Below, piece by piece: positions 21,557 through 30,240 of a stretch of DNA of 32,315 nucleotides. Numbering within the stretch: the first letter of the stretch is position 1; the number at the start of each line of letters is the position of its first letter. Position numbers and translations under genes: made by a program. Below the pieces are notes generated by a model. The model saw only the letters and a program-made list of their open reading frames with translations, had not been told where the DNA came from and made no database searches. The DNA comes from Paracoccus sp. M683 (GTDB lineage: Bacteria; Pseudomonadota; Alphaproteobacteria; Rhodobacterales; Rhodobacteraceae). The stretch covers positions 1-32,315 of the forward strand of contig NZ_VKDF01000019.1 of assembly GCF_007096355.1 (NCBI RefSeq). Reading direction: 5' to 3'.

Positions 21557-22344
21557 TTTTGACGAAGATGAAACTCGGCCTGACCGTGCTGGCGATCATG
21601 GCAGCGCCGACTGCCTTCGGCCAGGGCGTGCCGACGATCGACGTGACCAGCATCGCCAAGCTTCAGGAAATGATCGCTGAGCAGAAGCTTCAGCTGCGCG
21701 AGCAGATCGCGCAGAATGTGAAGCTGGATGAACAGACGTTGAAGCTGGTCGAGCAGATCAGGACGCTGGAAGCGCAGCTTGATGCACTGCGCAACGGGTT
21801 GAGCCTGGCCGATCTCGGTCTCGATCCGGCCAGTTTCCTGCGCGATATCCTGCCTGACTTCTCGGACCTGTCGCAATCGCTCGATGCAGCCAAGGCGGGT
21901 AACTGGTCCGGCGTGTTGGCGAATGCCAGCCAGATCGGCGGCACCAGTGTCAGCGGCTATGTGGACAAGACCTTCGAGCAATCCGGCATCGAACGCAGCG
22001 ATGTGGATGCGCTGGCGAGTAGCGACGATCCGTCTGCGGCGCGGATCGGCAACCAGGCCAATGTCGGCGCTTTCATGTCGGTGGCGGCGGAAAGCTCGTC
22101 GCAGGCGGCACGGGAAAGCCTGACCCGGATGGACGGCTTCATGCAGCAGATCGGCGACACGACGAACCTGAAGGAGGCCATCGACCTCAACACGCGCGTG
22201 ACCGGCGAGCTCGGGATCGCGCTGGCGAATATCTGGGCGATGGAGGCGGTGCAGACCGTGAGCCTTGGCGAAGCCGGGATCATGGATGCCGCGACAGCCG
22301 CCGATGAAGAGAAATACCTGACCATCAAGCTGCCGGAGGATTGA
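21553..22344 (+). CDS. virB5: VirB5 pilus-tip component
   Basis: A 263-residue exported helical protein with a signal peptide ending AFGQGVPTID, followed by a long coiled-coil-like region (LQEMIAEQKLQLREQIAQNVKLDEQ onward, about 36-75). The C-terminal helices include TTNLKEAIDLNTRVTGELGIALANIW. This matches VirB5/TrbJ-type minor pilins at the pilus tip. The ATG overlaps the previous stop as ATGA; a second in-frame ATG at 21568 is possible. It shares N- and C-terminal sequence with the transglycosylase chimera just upstream, so one is probably a duplicate of the other. Confidence 0.88.
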   Translation: MILTKMKLGLTVLAIMAAPTAFGQGVPTIDVTSIAKLQEMIAEQKLQLREQIAQNVKLDEQTLKLVEQIRTLEAQLDALRNGLSLADLGLDPASFLRDILPDFSDLSQSLDAAKAGNWSGVLANASQIGGTSVSGYVDKTFEQSGIERSDVDALASSDDPSAARIGNQANVGAFMSVAAESSSQAARESLTRMDGFMQQIGDTTNLKEAIDLNTRVTGELGIALANIWAMEAVQTVSLGEAGIMDAATAADEEKYLTIKLPED

Positions 22345-22345
22345 G

Positions 22346-22921
22346 ATGAAGAAGCGCATGATCCTGGGCGGAACCGCCCTCCTTGCCGTTCTGGGCGCGG
22401 TGGCGGTTGCACAGATGCGGCCGGGCGAGGACCCCGCACCCGAGGGCCTGGTGACGCAGGCCGACGACAATCCCTTTGCCGGGCTGGACGAGATGTTCAA
22501 CGAGCCCGGCCCCGATCTCGGCATGACGGAAGAGGACGTGCAGGCCGAGGATGATTACCTGCGCATCTCGCCGCCGGCGGGCGAGACCGTCGATCTGCCC
22601 GAGGCGCTGACCGAGAACGTGTTCTACGAGACCTGCACCAAGGTGCCGGAGGTTAACACGGCTGAATATGAAGGAAAAACCGACGAAGGATATGCTTCTC
22701 GTATGATCTACACCTATGTGTTGATGCAGCATACGCTGGACAGTCGCGACTGCACCTGCGTGGGCAAGGTCGCGCCCTTTGCCGAAGTCCGCAAGATCAA
22801 GGAACAGATCGCCGCCGAACATGGTGAAGACTGGAACCGATACCAACTGGGTGATGACTACTTCAGCCAGTCCCGCACGCTGCGCGATCAGGTCGAGGCG
22901 ATGTGCGGAGGTAAATTCTGA
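22346..22921 (+). CDS. Exported protein within the virB operon, unknown
   Basis: A 191-residue protein with an N-terminal signal or anchor (ILGGTALLAVLGAVAVAQ), an acidic Pro-rich linker (about 25-80), and a C-terminal domain with cysteines in YETCTKVP, DCTCVGK and MCGGKF. GAGGA precedes the start, 1 bp after virB5; its stop overlaps the virB6 start. No family recognised. The position between virB5 and virB6 is where eex or accessory genes sit in other VirB operons, so an accessory or exclusion role is possible. Confidence 0.75.
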   Translation: MKKRMILGGTALLAVLGAVAVAQMRPGEDPAPEGLVTQADDNPFAGLDEMFNEPGPDLGMTEEDVQAEDDYLRISPPAGETVDLPEALTENVFYETCTKVPEVNTAEYEGKTDEGYASRMIYTYVLMQHTLDSRDCTCVGKVAPFAEVRKIKEQIAAEHGEDWNRYQLGDDYFSQSRTLRDQVEAMCGGKF

Positions 22922-23952
22922 TGGGCATTGTCACCGATATCCTGACCACCATAGATACCAGCGTCATGACTGCCGGCGAGCGCTTTTTTGAGGCCACCGC
23001 CGCCGGGATGCTGCCGGTGATGACCATTGCCTGTACGATCCTGCTGGTCCTGGTCGGCATGAACATGGCCATCGGCTATTACCAGATGAGCGCGCGGGAC
23101 TCGATCCAGCTCGCGGTGCGGATCATCCTTGTCTTTCTTTTCGCCTTCAGCTGGTCGAATTTCGGCACGGTCTATGATGCCTTCGCCACGGCCAGTGGCG
23201 ATATGGCGATGCGGTTCTTCGATGTTGCTGCAACCACAGGCGACAGCAGCACATATGCGGCCATGGATAAGTTTGCCTCGCAAATGGCAGATACTGCCGA
23301 TGGTGTGGCGAAAGCGCAGGGATCGATCATGCGGGGTGTACTTGGCGCGCTCTTCTTCCTCGCACTTTCACTTCTCATGGCGATCTATGTTCTGATTGTT
23401 GGTTTCGCGAAGATCATGCTGGCGTTCCTGATTGGCATCGCGCCGATTGCCATCGTGGCGACGATATTCGAGCGGACCAAGAACATGTTCGAAGCCTGGC
23501 TCAGCAGCTTCGTTGGCTATCTAATGTATCCGATTGCGGCATCATCCGTGATCGCAACCATCGTGGCAGTTGCTCGGCAGCAGTTTGAACCACAGGACAA
23601 CGTGGACACGATAGATCAGACTATCGGCTTTCTCGTCGTCGTCATTGTCGGTTTCTTTGCGCTGAAACAGATTCCTTCGGCGGCGTCGAATATCACCGGC
23701 CATTTTCACCTGGCCAATATTGCGCCGCAGGCATTGCGCCTCGGACAAGGAGGGCTTGGGGTCGCGGCGCAGAACCTGCCTGGCACCTCGACGATCCGCG
23801 ACGCGGCGACCATCGCCAGCGCCGCGCGCGCCGGCACCTCAGACGATCCGCGAAAACAGGCGCTGGACCGGGACCGCGAATTGCGCGAGCGCGGGGCGGC
23901 GATCCGCCTAAAATTCGACCAGATGCGGCTGCTGCGCGGCGGCAAGGACTGA
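22921..23952 (+). CDS. virB6: VirB6 polytopic channel protein
   Basis: A 343-residue inner-membrane protein of the TrbL/VirB6 family with about six hydrophobic segments, including MLPVMTIACTILLVLVGMNM, LAVRIILVFLFAFSW, FFLALSLLMAIYVLIVGF and MLAFLIGIAPIAIVATIF. The C-terminal tail (about 270-343) is soluble, Ala/Arg-rich and charged. The start overlaps the upstream stop (TGATG). VirB6 contacts the substrate during transfer. Length and topology are typical. Confidence 0.92.
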   Translation: MGIVTDILTTIDTSVMTAGERFFEATAAGMLPVMTIACTILLVLVGMNMAIGYYQMSARDSIQLAVRIILVFLFAFSWSNFGTVYDAFATASGDMAMRFFDVAATTGDSSTYAAMDKFASQMADTADGVAKAQGSIMRGVLGALFFLALSLLMAIYVLIVGFAKIMLAFLIGIAPIAIVATIFERTKNMFEAWLSSFVGYLMYPIAASSVIATIVAVARQQFEPQDNVDTIDQTIGFLVVVIVGFFALKQIPSAASNITGHFHLANIAPQALRLGQGGLGVAAQNLPGTSTIRDAATIASAARAGTSDDPRKQALDRDRELRERGAAIRLKFDQMRLLRGGKD

Positions 23953-23990
23953 GCAGACAAGGCCAAGAGCCAAATTCATGAGGTGATATT

Positions 23991-24674
23991 ATGACAGACC
24001 GCGTGTCTGAACAGAGGACGATTCTCGAAAGCGAACTGATTTTCGGGGCAAGACGCAGCCTGCGGACGGCCTGGGGTGTGGCGATTTTCAGCAGCCTGAT
24101 CGCGGTGGGCGAGCTGACCGCCCTGGTCATGTTGCTGCCGCTGAAGGAGACGCAGGCTTACCTGACCATCGTGGACCGCGACACCGGCATCGCCGAACGC
24201 GCGGTCGAGATCGAGAACGCGAGTATCGAACATGCGGATGCGGTCAAGCAGAGCCTCGTCTTCAATTACGTCATGGATCGCGAGACCTATGATGCGAATG
24301 ACAACGAGCGCCGCATCCTGGCTGTCTATCGCAAGTCGGCCGGCATCGCGCAGCAAAGCGTGCGAGCGCTCTGGACCGAGGGCAATGCGGATTATCCGCC
24401 CGATCTCTATGGGGCGACGGGCAAGATCTCGATCGAGGTGTTGAGCGTCAACCCGATTGATGAGGACACGACGCAGGTGCGGTTCACCAAGACGCTGAGC
24501 CGTCCCGGCGAAGATGATCGGATCGGCAATTTCTATGCGACCGTCACCTATCAGTTCGTGCCGACCCAGCAATCGGCGGTCGAGCTGGTCTGGGAAAACC
24601 CCTTCGGCTTCACGGTGACGGATTATCGCGTGACGGCTGAATCTCTCGAAGCCCAGCAGGAAGGAGGAAACTGA
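23991..24674 (+). CDS. virB8: VirB8 inner-membrane scaffold
   Basis: A 227-residue bitopic protein: a short cytoplasmic N-terminus, one membrane helix about 27-50 (AWGVAIFSSLIAVGELTALVMLLPL), and the periplasmic NTF2-like VirB8 domain (AYLTIVDRDTGIAE; FNYVMDRETYD; VRFTKTLSRPGEDDR; GNFYATVTYQF). GAGGTG precedes the start. Its end overlaps the virB9 start by one base. It nucleates the VirB8-VirB9-VirB10 core. Confidence 0.93.
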   Translation: MTDRVSEQRTILESELIFGARRSLRTAWGVAIFSSLIAVGELTALVMLLPLKETQAYLTIVDRDTGIAERAVEIENASIEHADAVKQSLVFNYVMDRETYDANDNERRILAVYRKSAGIAQQSVRALWTEGNADYPPDLYGATGKISIEVLSVNPIDEDTTQVRFTKTLSRPGEDDRIGNFYATVTYQFVPTQQSAVELVWENPFGFTVTDYRVTAESLEAQQEGGN

Positions 24675-25405
24675 TGCTAAAATCGACCTATGGCGCGGCC
24701 GTTCTGGCTGCATATCTCGCTCTGCCGGGCCTTGTTCATGCCGAGGCGCGGCCCCAATCGGGCTCGCGCGACCATCGTGTGACCTATGCGACCTATCAGG
24801 AAGGCCAGGTCTATACGGTGCAGACGCGGGTGCGGAACGTGACGCTGATCGAGCTTGGCAATGGCGAACGCATCCAGTCGATCGCCATCGGCGACAGCGA
24901 AAGCTTCCAGATCGACAAGTTGGAAGGCGCGAACGTCTTCACGGTGAAGCCGGTCATCCAGGGCGCTGCAACCAATATGACCGTCGAGACGAACCGGCGG
25001 TTCTATTTCATCAACCTTGTGGAAACCAGCCGCGGCACGCCCAGCTGGTCGGTGAAATTCACGGTGCCCGGCGAGGGCGGAAGGGCGCGCTCGGCGGGCG
25101 CTGCCGCCGCGACGGCCGCGGCGACCCTGCCGCCGATGCGCTATGCGGTCTCGCGCAAGGTCAATGGCGCGACTTTCGCGCCGACCGGCGTATCCGACGA
25201 CGGCAACCGGACCTATTTCCAGATCCCGCCTGGCGCACCGATGCCAAGCGTTTTCCGCGCCGATGGCAAGGGCCTCGAATATGCGGTCAACAGCACAACG
25301 AAAGGCACGGTCATCACGGTTGCCGGCCGCTCGGAGCGGTGGGTGCTGCGCTATGGCGATCAATATGTCTGCGTGACCGGATCGGCCGCACAGGCCGGGC
25401 TGTAA
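24674..25405 (+). CDS. virB9: VirB9 outer-membrane complex protein
   Basis: A 243-residue periplasmic protein with a signal peptide ending about residue 23 (LVHAEA), then the N-terminal VirB9/CagX domain (RVTYATYQEGQVYTVQTR; ERIQSIAIGDSESFQ; NVFTVKPVIQGAATNMTVET; RRFYFINL). An Ala-rich linker (about 136-155) leads to the C-terminal beta domain. One cysteine near the end (YVCVTG) could pair with the small lipoprotein. AGGAGG precedes the start. Confidence 0.93.
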   Translation: MLKSTYGAAVLAAYLALPGLVHAEARPQSGSRDHRVTYATYQEGQVYTVQTRVRNVTLIELGNGERIQSIAIGDSESFQIDKLEGANVFTVKPVIQGAATNMTVETNRRFYFINLVETSRGTPSWSVKFTVPGEGGRARSAGAAAATAAATLPPMRYAVSRKVNGATFAPTGVSDDGNRTYFQIPPGAPMPSVFRADGKGLEYAVNSTTKGTVITVAGRSERWVLRYGDQYVCVTGSAAQAGL

Positions 25406-25415
25406 GGAGGTATCG

Positions 25416-26732
25416 ATGGCGAATGAGAACGAGCAGAGCGGCATCGAGGAACGGTTGCAGCGCCTTCAGCGCAAGCCCGGACGGATGAACCGCTGGAAGC
25501 CCTGGGCAATCGGTGCCGGAACCTTCACGGCCGGCGCAGCTCTTGCCAGCTATGCTTTCCTGACTGCGACAGATGCGCCGCCGCAAGGCACATCGCTGAA
25601 CCTTCCCACGTCGCAGGTGACGGATTTTCAGGACGGCAGCGGCCTCGAGGGCTTTACCATCACCCGGCCGCGTCCGGAGCCGCAGGTGCCGGAAACACCC
25701 GCCACGCGCACGGAAACGGTGGAAGTGGTCGATCAGACGCGGATAGACGAACTGGCAGCACAGCTTGAAGGGTTGCAGCTGAAGTTGACGGAGGGCGATA
25801 CGGCCCGCGAAGAGCTTCTGGCGGAAATGGAGCAGATGAAGGGCGATGCGGCGCTGAAGGACGAGGCCCTTGCCGAGGCCGAGCGGGAAATGCTGCGGCT
25901 GCAATCACAACTGGAAACCCAGGACCAGCTTTTTGGCGAACAGGATGCCGCCGCCGCACTTGAGGCGCAGCGCCGGGCCGAATACGAAGCTCGCCGGGCC
26001 GAAGAGGAAGCACGCCGGCAGGCGCAGATCGCCTCGCCCATGGTGACATATCGGGCTAGTGGCGGATCTGAGACGCCGGAAGGAGGCGATGCTCGCGATT
26101 ACGCTGCCGGCGATGAGTTCCTTCGCGCCGGAGCGAACAAGGCGCGGGTGACGCAGAGCGAGGTCATCGGCAGCCCGTCGAACACCATTATTCAGGGCAC
26201 GCTGATCGAAGCGACGCTGGAAACGGCGATCAGCAGCCAGTTGCCAGGTAATGTCGCGGCCAATGTCAGCTATGATGTCTGGTCGATGGACATGAGCCAG
26301 GTGCTGATTCCGCGCGGCTCGAAACTCTATGGGCGCTATAACTCCCAGATCGAGCGCGGACAGCGCCGGGTGATGATTGCCTGGGACCGGCTGGTCACGT
26401 CCGATGGTCAATCCGTGCAGCTCGAAGGGTATGGCACAGACCGCATCGGACGCGCGGGCATGACCGGCAAGGTCAACAATCACACGCTGGCCCGCTTCGG
26501 ATCGGCCGCGGCCGTGTCGATCATCGGTGCGCTGCCGGACATTGCCGTCGCCAGCATCGAGGAGAATGGCGGCAGCGAGACCACGCGCGATACCGTCGAG
26601 AGCATCGGCCAGGATGCATCCGACGCCATCGATAATGTCATGGCCGAATATCTCGATATTCCGGCGACGATTTCGGTCGATCAGGGTGCGGTGGTCATGG
26701 TCCGGGTCAATACCGATCTTGAGATGTTCTGA
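25416..26732 (+). CDS. virB10: VirB10 energy-sensing core protein
   Basis: A 438-residue protein spanning both membranes. After a basic cytoplasmic N-terminus comes a membrane helix about 27-50 (KPWAIGAGTFTAGAALASYAFL). A Pro-rich stretch and a long Glu/Gln/Ala coiled-coil-like region (about 105-200) follow. The C-terminal TrbI/VirB10 domain (about 240-438) includes ITQGTLIEATLETAIS-like sequence, LIPRGSKLYGRYNS, RRVMIAWDRL and VMVRVNTDLEMF. AAGGAGG precedes the start. The stop overlaps the virB11 ATG. Confidence 0.94.
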   Translation: MANENEQSGIEERLQRLQRKPGRMNRWKPWAIGAGTFTAGAALASYAFLTATDAPPQGTSLNLPTSQVTDFQDGSGLEGFTITRPRPEPQVPETPATRTETVEVVDQTRIDELAAQLEGLQLKLTEGDTAREELLAEMEQMKGDAALKDEALAEAEREMLRLQSQLETQDQLFGEQDAAAALEAQRRAEYEARRAEEEARRQAQIASPMVTYRASGGSETPEGGDARDYAAGDEFLRAGANKARVTQSEVIGSPSNTIIQGTLIEATLETAISSQLPGNVAANVSYDVWSMDMSQVLIPRGSKLYGRYNSQIERGQRRVMIAWDRLVTSDGQSVQLEGYGTDRIGRAGMTGKVNNHTLARFGSAAAVSIIGALPDIAVASIEENGGSETTRDTVESIGQDASDAIDNVMAEYLDIPATISVDQGAVVMVRVNTDLEMF

Positions 26733-27736
26733 TGGCTGGCTATCTCGATCATTACCTGAAGCAGCTTGATCCGATCCTTGGCGATCCATTGACGATCGAA
26801 CTGGCAATCAACGGCGATGCCGGCATTTGGGTCGAGAAAGCCGGTGCTGCCCATATGCGCCGTTTCGAGGGCATTCGCTTGAGCCCGGACGATGTGACGG
26901 ATCTTGCCAAGCAGATCACGAACAAGAACCAGCTGACACTGACGCCTTCCTCGCCGATGATCTCGACCACGGTGCCCTATGGCGGGGCAACGCTGCGGGT
27001 GCAGGCGATCATCGCTCCAGCCGCGTTCGGCGGAACGATCCTCTCCTTCAGGGTCTTCCGGCAGCGGCTGGCGACCGAGGAACCCAAGAAATTCGGATTC
27101 CTTCGTCAGCAGGGCATTTCGCTGGAAACAGACCGTCTGGCGAAGATCGAGGAAATTCAGCGGATCGCATCCGATCTGGGCGTTGGCGGTGATGCAGATG
27201 CTGTGCTGAAGGCCTGCGTGGCTATGAAGCTGAACATGATCGTTTCAGGCCCGACCTCGGCAGGCAAGACGGAATTGGCGCGTCGGCTGATGTGGATGAT
27301 CCCCGACGAGGAACGGCTGGTGCTGATCGAGGATTCAGCGGAGGCGCTGCCGCACCAGCCGAACCATGTCAGCCTGATCGCCGAGCGCAATGACGCCTCG
27401 GCGCGTTCAGCGGATAAGCTTCTCCAGGCGACGCTCCGTCTGCGACCGGACAGGATCATCCTGGGCGAAGTGCGCGGCGGGGAAGCCGCAACCTTCCTTG
27501 GCGCGATCAATACCGGCCATGAGGGCAGTTTCACGACACTGCACGCGGCCAGCGGCCGCAAGGCGATGGACAAGATGGCGCTCCTGGTGATGAACACCGG
27601 CACCCAACTGAACTATGGCGAGATCCTGCGCTATCTGCGCGGCTCGATCGATGCGGTGATCCAGACCGGCCGGGAAGGCGAGGCGCGGGGCATCATGGAA
27701 GTCTATTTTCCGGCTCTGGATGACGATCTGCTCTGA
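26732..27736 (+). CDS. virB11: VirB11 secretion ATPase
   Basis: A 334-residue hexameric traffic ATPase that switches the machine between pilus assembly and DNA export. Walker A GPTSAGKT lies at 173-180. The Asp box region is LVLIEDSAEALP. LRLRPDRIILGEVRGGEAATFL corresponds to Walker B and flanks, and NTGHEGSFTTLHA is the conserved His box. The ATG overlaps the virB10 stop. Complete and typical. Confidence 0.95.
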   Translation: MAGYLDHYLKQLDPILGDPLTIELAINGDAGIWVEKAGAAHMRRFEGIRLSPDDVTDLAKQITNKNQLTLTPSSPMISTTVPYGGATLRVQAIIAPAAFGGTILSFRVFRQRLATEEPKKFGFLRQQGISLETDRLAKIEEIQRIASDLGVGGDADAVLKACVAMKLNMIVSGPTSAGKTELARRLMWMIPDEERLVLIEDSAEALPHQPNHVSLIAERNDASARSADKLLQATLRLRPDRIILGEVRGGEAATFLGAINTGHEGSFTTLHAASGRKAMDKMALLVMNTGTQLNYGEILRYLRGSIDAVIQTGREGEARGIMEVYFPALDDDLL

Positions 27737-27803
27737 ATTGTTCCCGTTCGACCACCGGCAAGTTTCGTCCCGTGCGCCGCAACCAGATCTGAAGGAGTCA
27801 TAG

Positions 27804-28217
27804 ATGGACAAAGATATTGAAAGCCTAGCCGCGCGGCAGCGGGAGGCATTGGCCGAGGGGCGCGCGGCGGAAAAGGCGGGGCGCTCCGTCATCTACATTC
27901 ACGGTCGCCCTTACGCAGACCCGGCTGGCGAAGCCTCTGCGTCCAGTGAAGGCACTCGTCCGCCGGCGAAGCTCGCGACACAGGATGACGGCAGTGAGCG
28001 CCTGCGGGACATCGAGTCTGACAATGCGTCGATGATGATGACGCTGGTTGAGAACACCGCTGAGAACATGGCCTTCATCCGGAGCAATCTCTCACAACTC
28101 GCAGCATGCGATCGCGGGGCCGTCGAGGCCGCCTATGGTCGTATTCTTGCCGAGGCTGCCGCGGACCAACGGCACAGCCTTGCTCCGGGGAAGCGCGAAC
28201 TGGACATGGATCTTTAG
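27804..28217 (+). CDS. Small cytosolic protein between virB11 and virD4
   Basis: A 137-residue soluble protein, rich in Ala, Glu and Arg. The N-terminal half begins MDKDIESLAARQREALAEGR with a VIYIHGRPYAD strand, and the C-terminal half is helical (MMMTLVENTAENMAFIRSNLSQ). AAGGAG precedes the start. It ends 11 bp before virD4 and is probably translated with it. No family recognised; its place beside the coupling protein suggests a role in substrate recruitment, but this is a guess. Confidence 0.7.
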   Translation: MDKDIESLAARQREALAEGRAAEKAGRSVIYIHGRPYADPAGEASASSEGTRPPAKLATQDDGSERLRDIESDNASMMMTLVENTAENMAFIRSNLSQLAACDRGAVEAAYGRILAEAAADQRHSLAPGKRELDMDL

Positions 28218-28228
28218 GAGGCGGGCAT

Positions 28229-30151
28229 ATGAACCGGACATTGATCGCCCTGCCTTTGAGCATCATCAGCGGTGCTATCATCGGCCTGATGCTAGGGGGA
28301 ATGTGGGTCCAACATCGACTCGGTGCCAATGCCGCCTCTGCCGACATGTTCATTCTTGTGAAGCAGTTTCCGGGCTTGTCGCGCAGCATGACGCAACCCT
28401 GGTTGGCTGGTTATCAGATCGCCGGAGCGGCCCTGGTCGCGACGGTACTTTTCACGCTGGCTCTGTCCTTCACGCAGAAACTGACCCAATACGGCAAGGC
28501 GCATTTCCAATCCTCGGCCGAGATCAGGAAAAATGGCCTCTTGCAGACGATCGGCGGCGGTCTGGTTTTTGCTCGCCTCGGCACGCATGGTTTCCTTAGC
28601 CCCATCCTGGGCCGGTTCCGGTTCATCGCCTCGAACTGGGACAAGTTTCCGCATTGCCTGGTCGTGGCGCCAACACGCGCGGGTAAGGGCGTCGGCTATG
28701 TCATTCCGAACACGCTGCTGTTCCCCGGCAGCTGCGTCATCCTCGACGTGAAGGGCGAAATCTTCGAGGCCACCTCCCGCCACCGCCAGCGCCAAGGTGA
28801 CGAGATCTTCTATTTCGCGCCCTTCGACTTCGAGCATCACTCGCATCGCTACAATCCGCTGGAACGCATCGCTGCCCTGAAGAACACTGATCAGCAGTTC
28901 ACCGAATTGAGCAAACTGTCGACCTATTTCCTGACCACCAGCGAGAAGGGCGGGGCGGCGGATTTCATCGTCGGCGCAAGGGAATTGTTCGTCGCCGGCG
29001 GGATGCTCGCCATCGAGCGCGGAAAGCCGACCATCGGGGAAATTACCCGCGTCCTCTTCGGCGGTGCCGACAAGTCCGAGGAATACAAGCTGCGCGCAGC
29101 AGAGGCCCGCCACCAGCAGACCAGGGATATTTTCACGGATTTCAGCGGCTATGCTGACCGCACCCTGTCCTCCTATGTGTCGGTCCTGAAGGGCGCGGGC
29201 CTAGGTCTCTGGGTGAACCCGAAGGTCGATCGCGTCACCAGCGGCAATGACTTCAGCTGGTCGACACTCCGGATGAAGCCCCAATCCGTCTATATCGTCG
29301 TCAACAGCGACGATATCACCACCCTCGCACCGCTGATGCGCCTGCTGTTCGGTGAATTGATCGCCACCCTGAGGTCGTCGCTGCCGAACCCGAAAACCGA
29401 GCCCTGGCCGGTGGAGATCATCCTCGACGAGTTCGACCAGTTGGGCAAGATGCCCATCGTCGTCCAGTCGCTGAAGCAGCTGGCTGGGCACGGCGGGCGC
29501 GTGTCGATCATCACGCAGTCTATCCCCGGTCTCGACAATATCTATGGCGAAAATGATCGCCTGTCGGTCGAATCTGCGGCAGGGATGAAGCTCTTCATCA
29601 GTCCGAACGAGAAAAAGACCGCTGCCGAGGTTTCCGAGGCCCTGGGCAAGACAACCCGCCTTTCGGTCAGCGACAGCCTGTCCTCAGACGGCCGTGGCTT
29701 CCGCAGACGGTCCGTGTCGCGCCGGAACGAAGAGCGTCCCCTGATGAGCCCGGACGAGGTCAAGAAACTCGACGCCTCGAAGGTTATCCTGATCCCCGAA
29801 CGGCAGAACCCGATCCTGGCAGATCGCATCGTCTATTACGAAGACCCCTATTTCTCGAAGATCATGGCGGCGCAGTCCGGACCCCTGCCCTATCCCGACG
29901 AGCGGCATCAGATCAGGTCGATGCGTCACCAGATCGAGAAGCTGCAAGGCCAGGTGGCGCAGTTCCGGCCGCTCGCCTATGCGCCGCCGGCAGGCATCAC
30001 CGCTAAGGCGATAATCGCCGAGGTCGAGGCTGCGCGACCCTCCATGACGGATGCCGAGGCACGGGAATCCCTGCGGCCATCCGATAAGGAGGCGATCAGG
30101 AAAGCGTCGGATTTCAGGAAGAAGATGAAGGCGAAGGTTCCCATCGAATGA
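28229..30151 (+). CDS. virD4: VirD4 type IV coupling protein
   Basis: A 640-residue TraG/VirD4 ATPase that brings the relaxase-DNA complex to the channel. Two N-terminal membrane helices (about 5-28 and 52-75) are followed by Walker A APTRAGKG (147-154) and Walker B IILDEFDQLGKMP (Asp400/Glu401). Family motifs such as SCVILDVKGEIFEAT and GGRVSIITQSIPGLDNIYG are present. AGGAGGCGG precedes the start at 28229; longer frames overlap the previous gene. Complete length. No relaxase gene for it is visible in the window. Confidence 0.95.
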   Translation: MNRTLIALPLSIISGAIIGLMLGGMWVQHRLGANAASADMFILVKQFPGLSRSMTQPWLAGYQIAGAALVATVLFTLALSFTQKLTQYGKAHFQSSAEIRKNGLLQTIGGGLVFARLGTHGFLSPILGRFRFIASNWDKFPHCLVVAPTRAGKGVGYVIPNTLLFPGSCVILDVKGEIFEATSRHRQRQGDEIFYFAPFDFEHHSHRYNPLERIAALKNTDQQFTELSKLSTYFLTTSEKGGAADFIVGARELFVAGGMLAIERGKPTIGEITRVLFGGADKSEEYKLRAAEARHQQTRDIFTDFSGYADRTLSSYVSVLKGAGLGLWVNPKVDRVTSGNDFSWSTLRMKPQSVYIVVNSDDITTLAPLMRLLFGELIATLRSSLPNPKTEPWPVEIILDEFDQLGKMPIVVQSLKQLAGHGGRVSIITQSIPGLDNIYGENDRLSVESAAGMKLFISPNEKKTAAEVSEALGKTTRLSVSDSLSSDGRGFRRRSVSRRNEERPLMSPDEVKKLDASKVILIPERQNPILADRIVYYEDPYFSKIMAAQSGPLPYPDERHQIRSMRHQIEKLQGQVAQFRPLAYAPPAGITAKAIIAEVEAARPSMTDAEARESLRPSDKEAIRKASDFRKKMKAKVPIE

Positions 30152-30197
30152 CGGTCCCCGGCCCATATCGGCCGTTGCCGACACTGTCGTTTTGCTG

Positions 30198-30233
30198 CAG
30201 TGCGGCTTATCAGCGCTGCCGCTGATTGCACTG
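30198..30233. terminator. Bipartite hairpin between the virD4 and cyclase 3' ends
   Basis: An inner stem, ATCAGCG/CGCTGAT (30209-30215, 30220-30226), with a 4-nt loop is enclosed by an outer stem, CAGTGC/GCACTG (30198-30203, 30228-30233). It sits between two convergent genes, the expected place for a terminator, but neither strand shows a clear U-run. Confidence 0.45.
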
Positions 30234-30240
30234 AAGGCGA

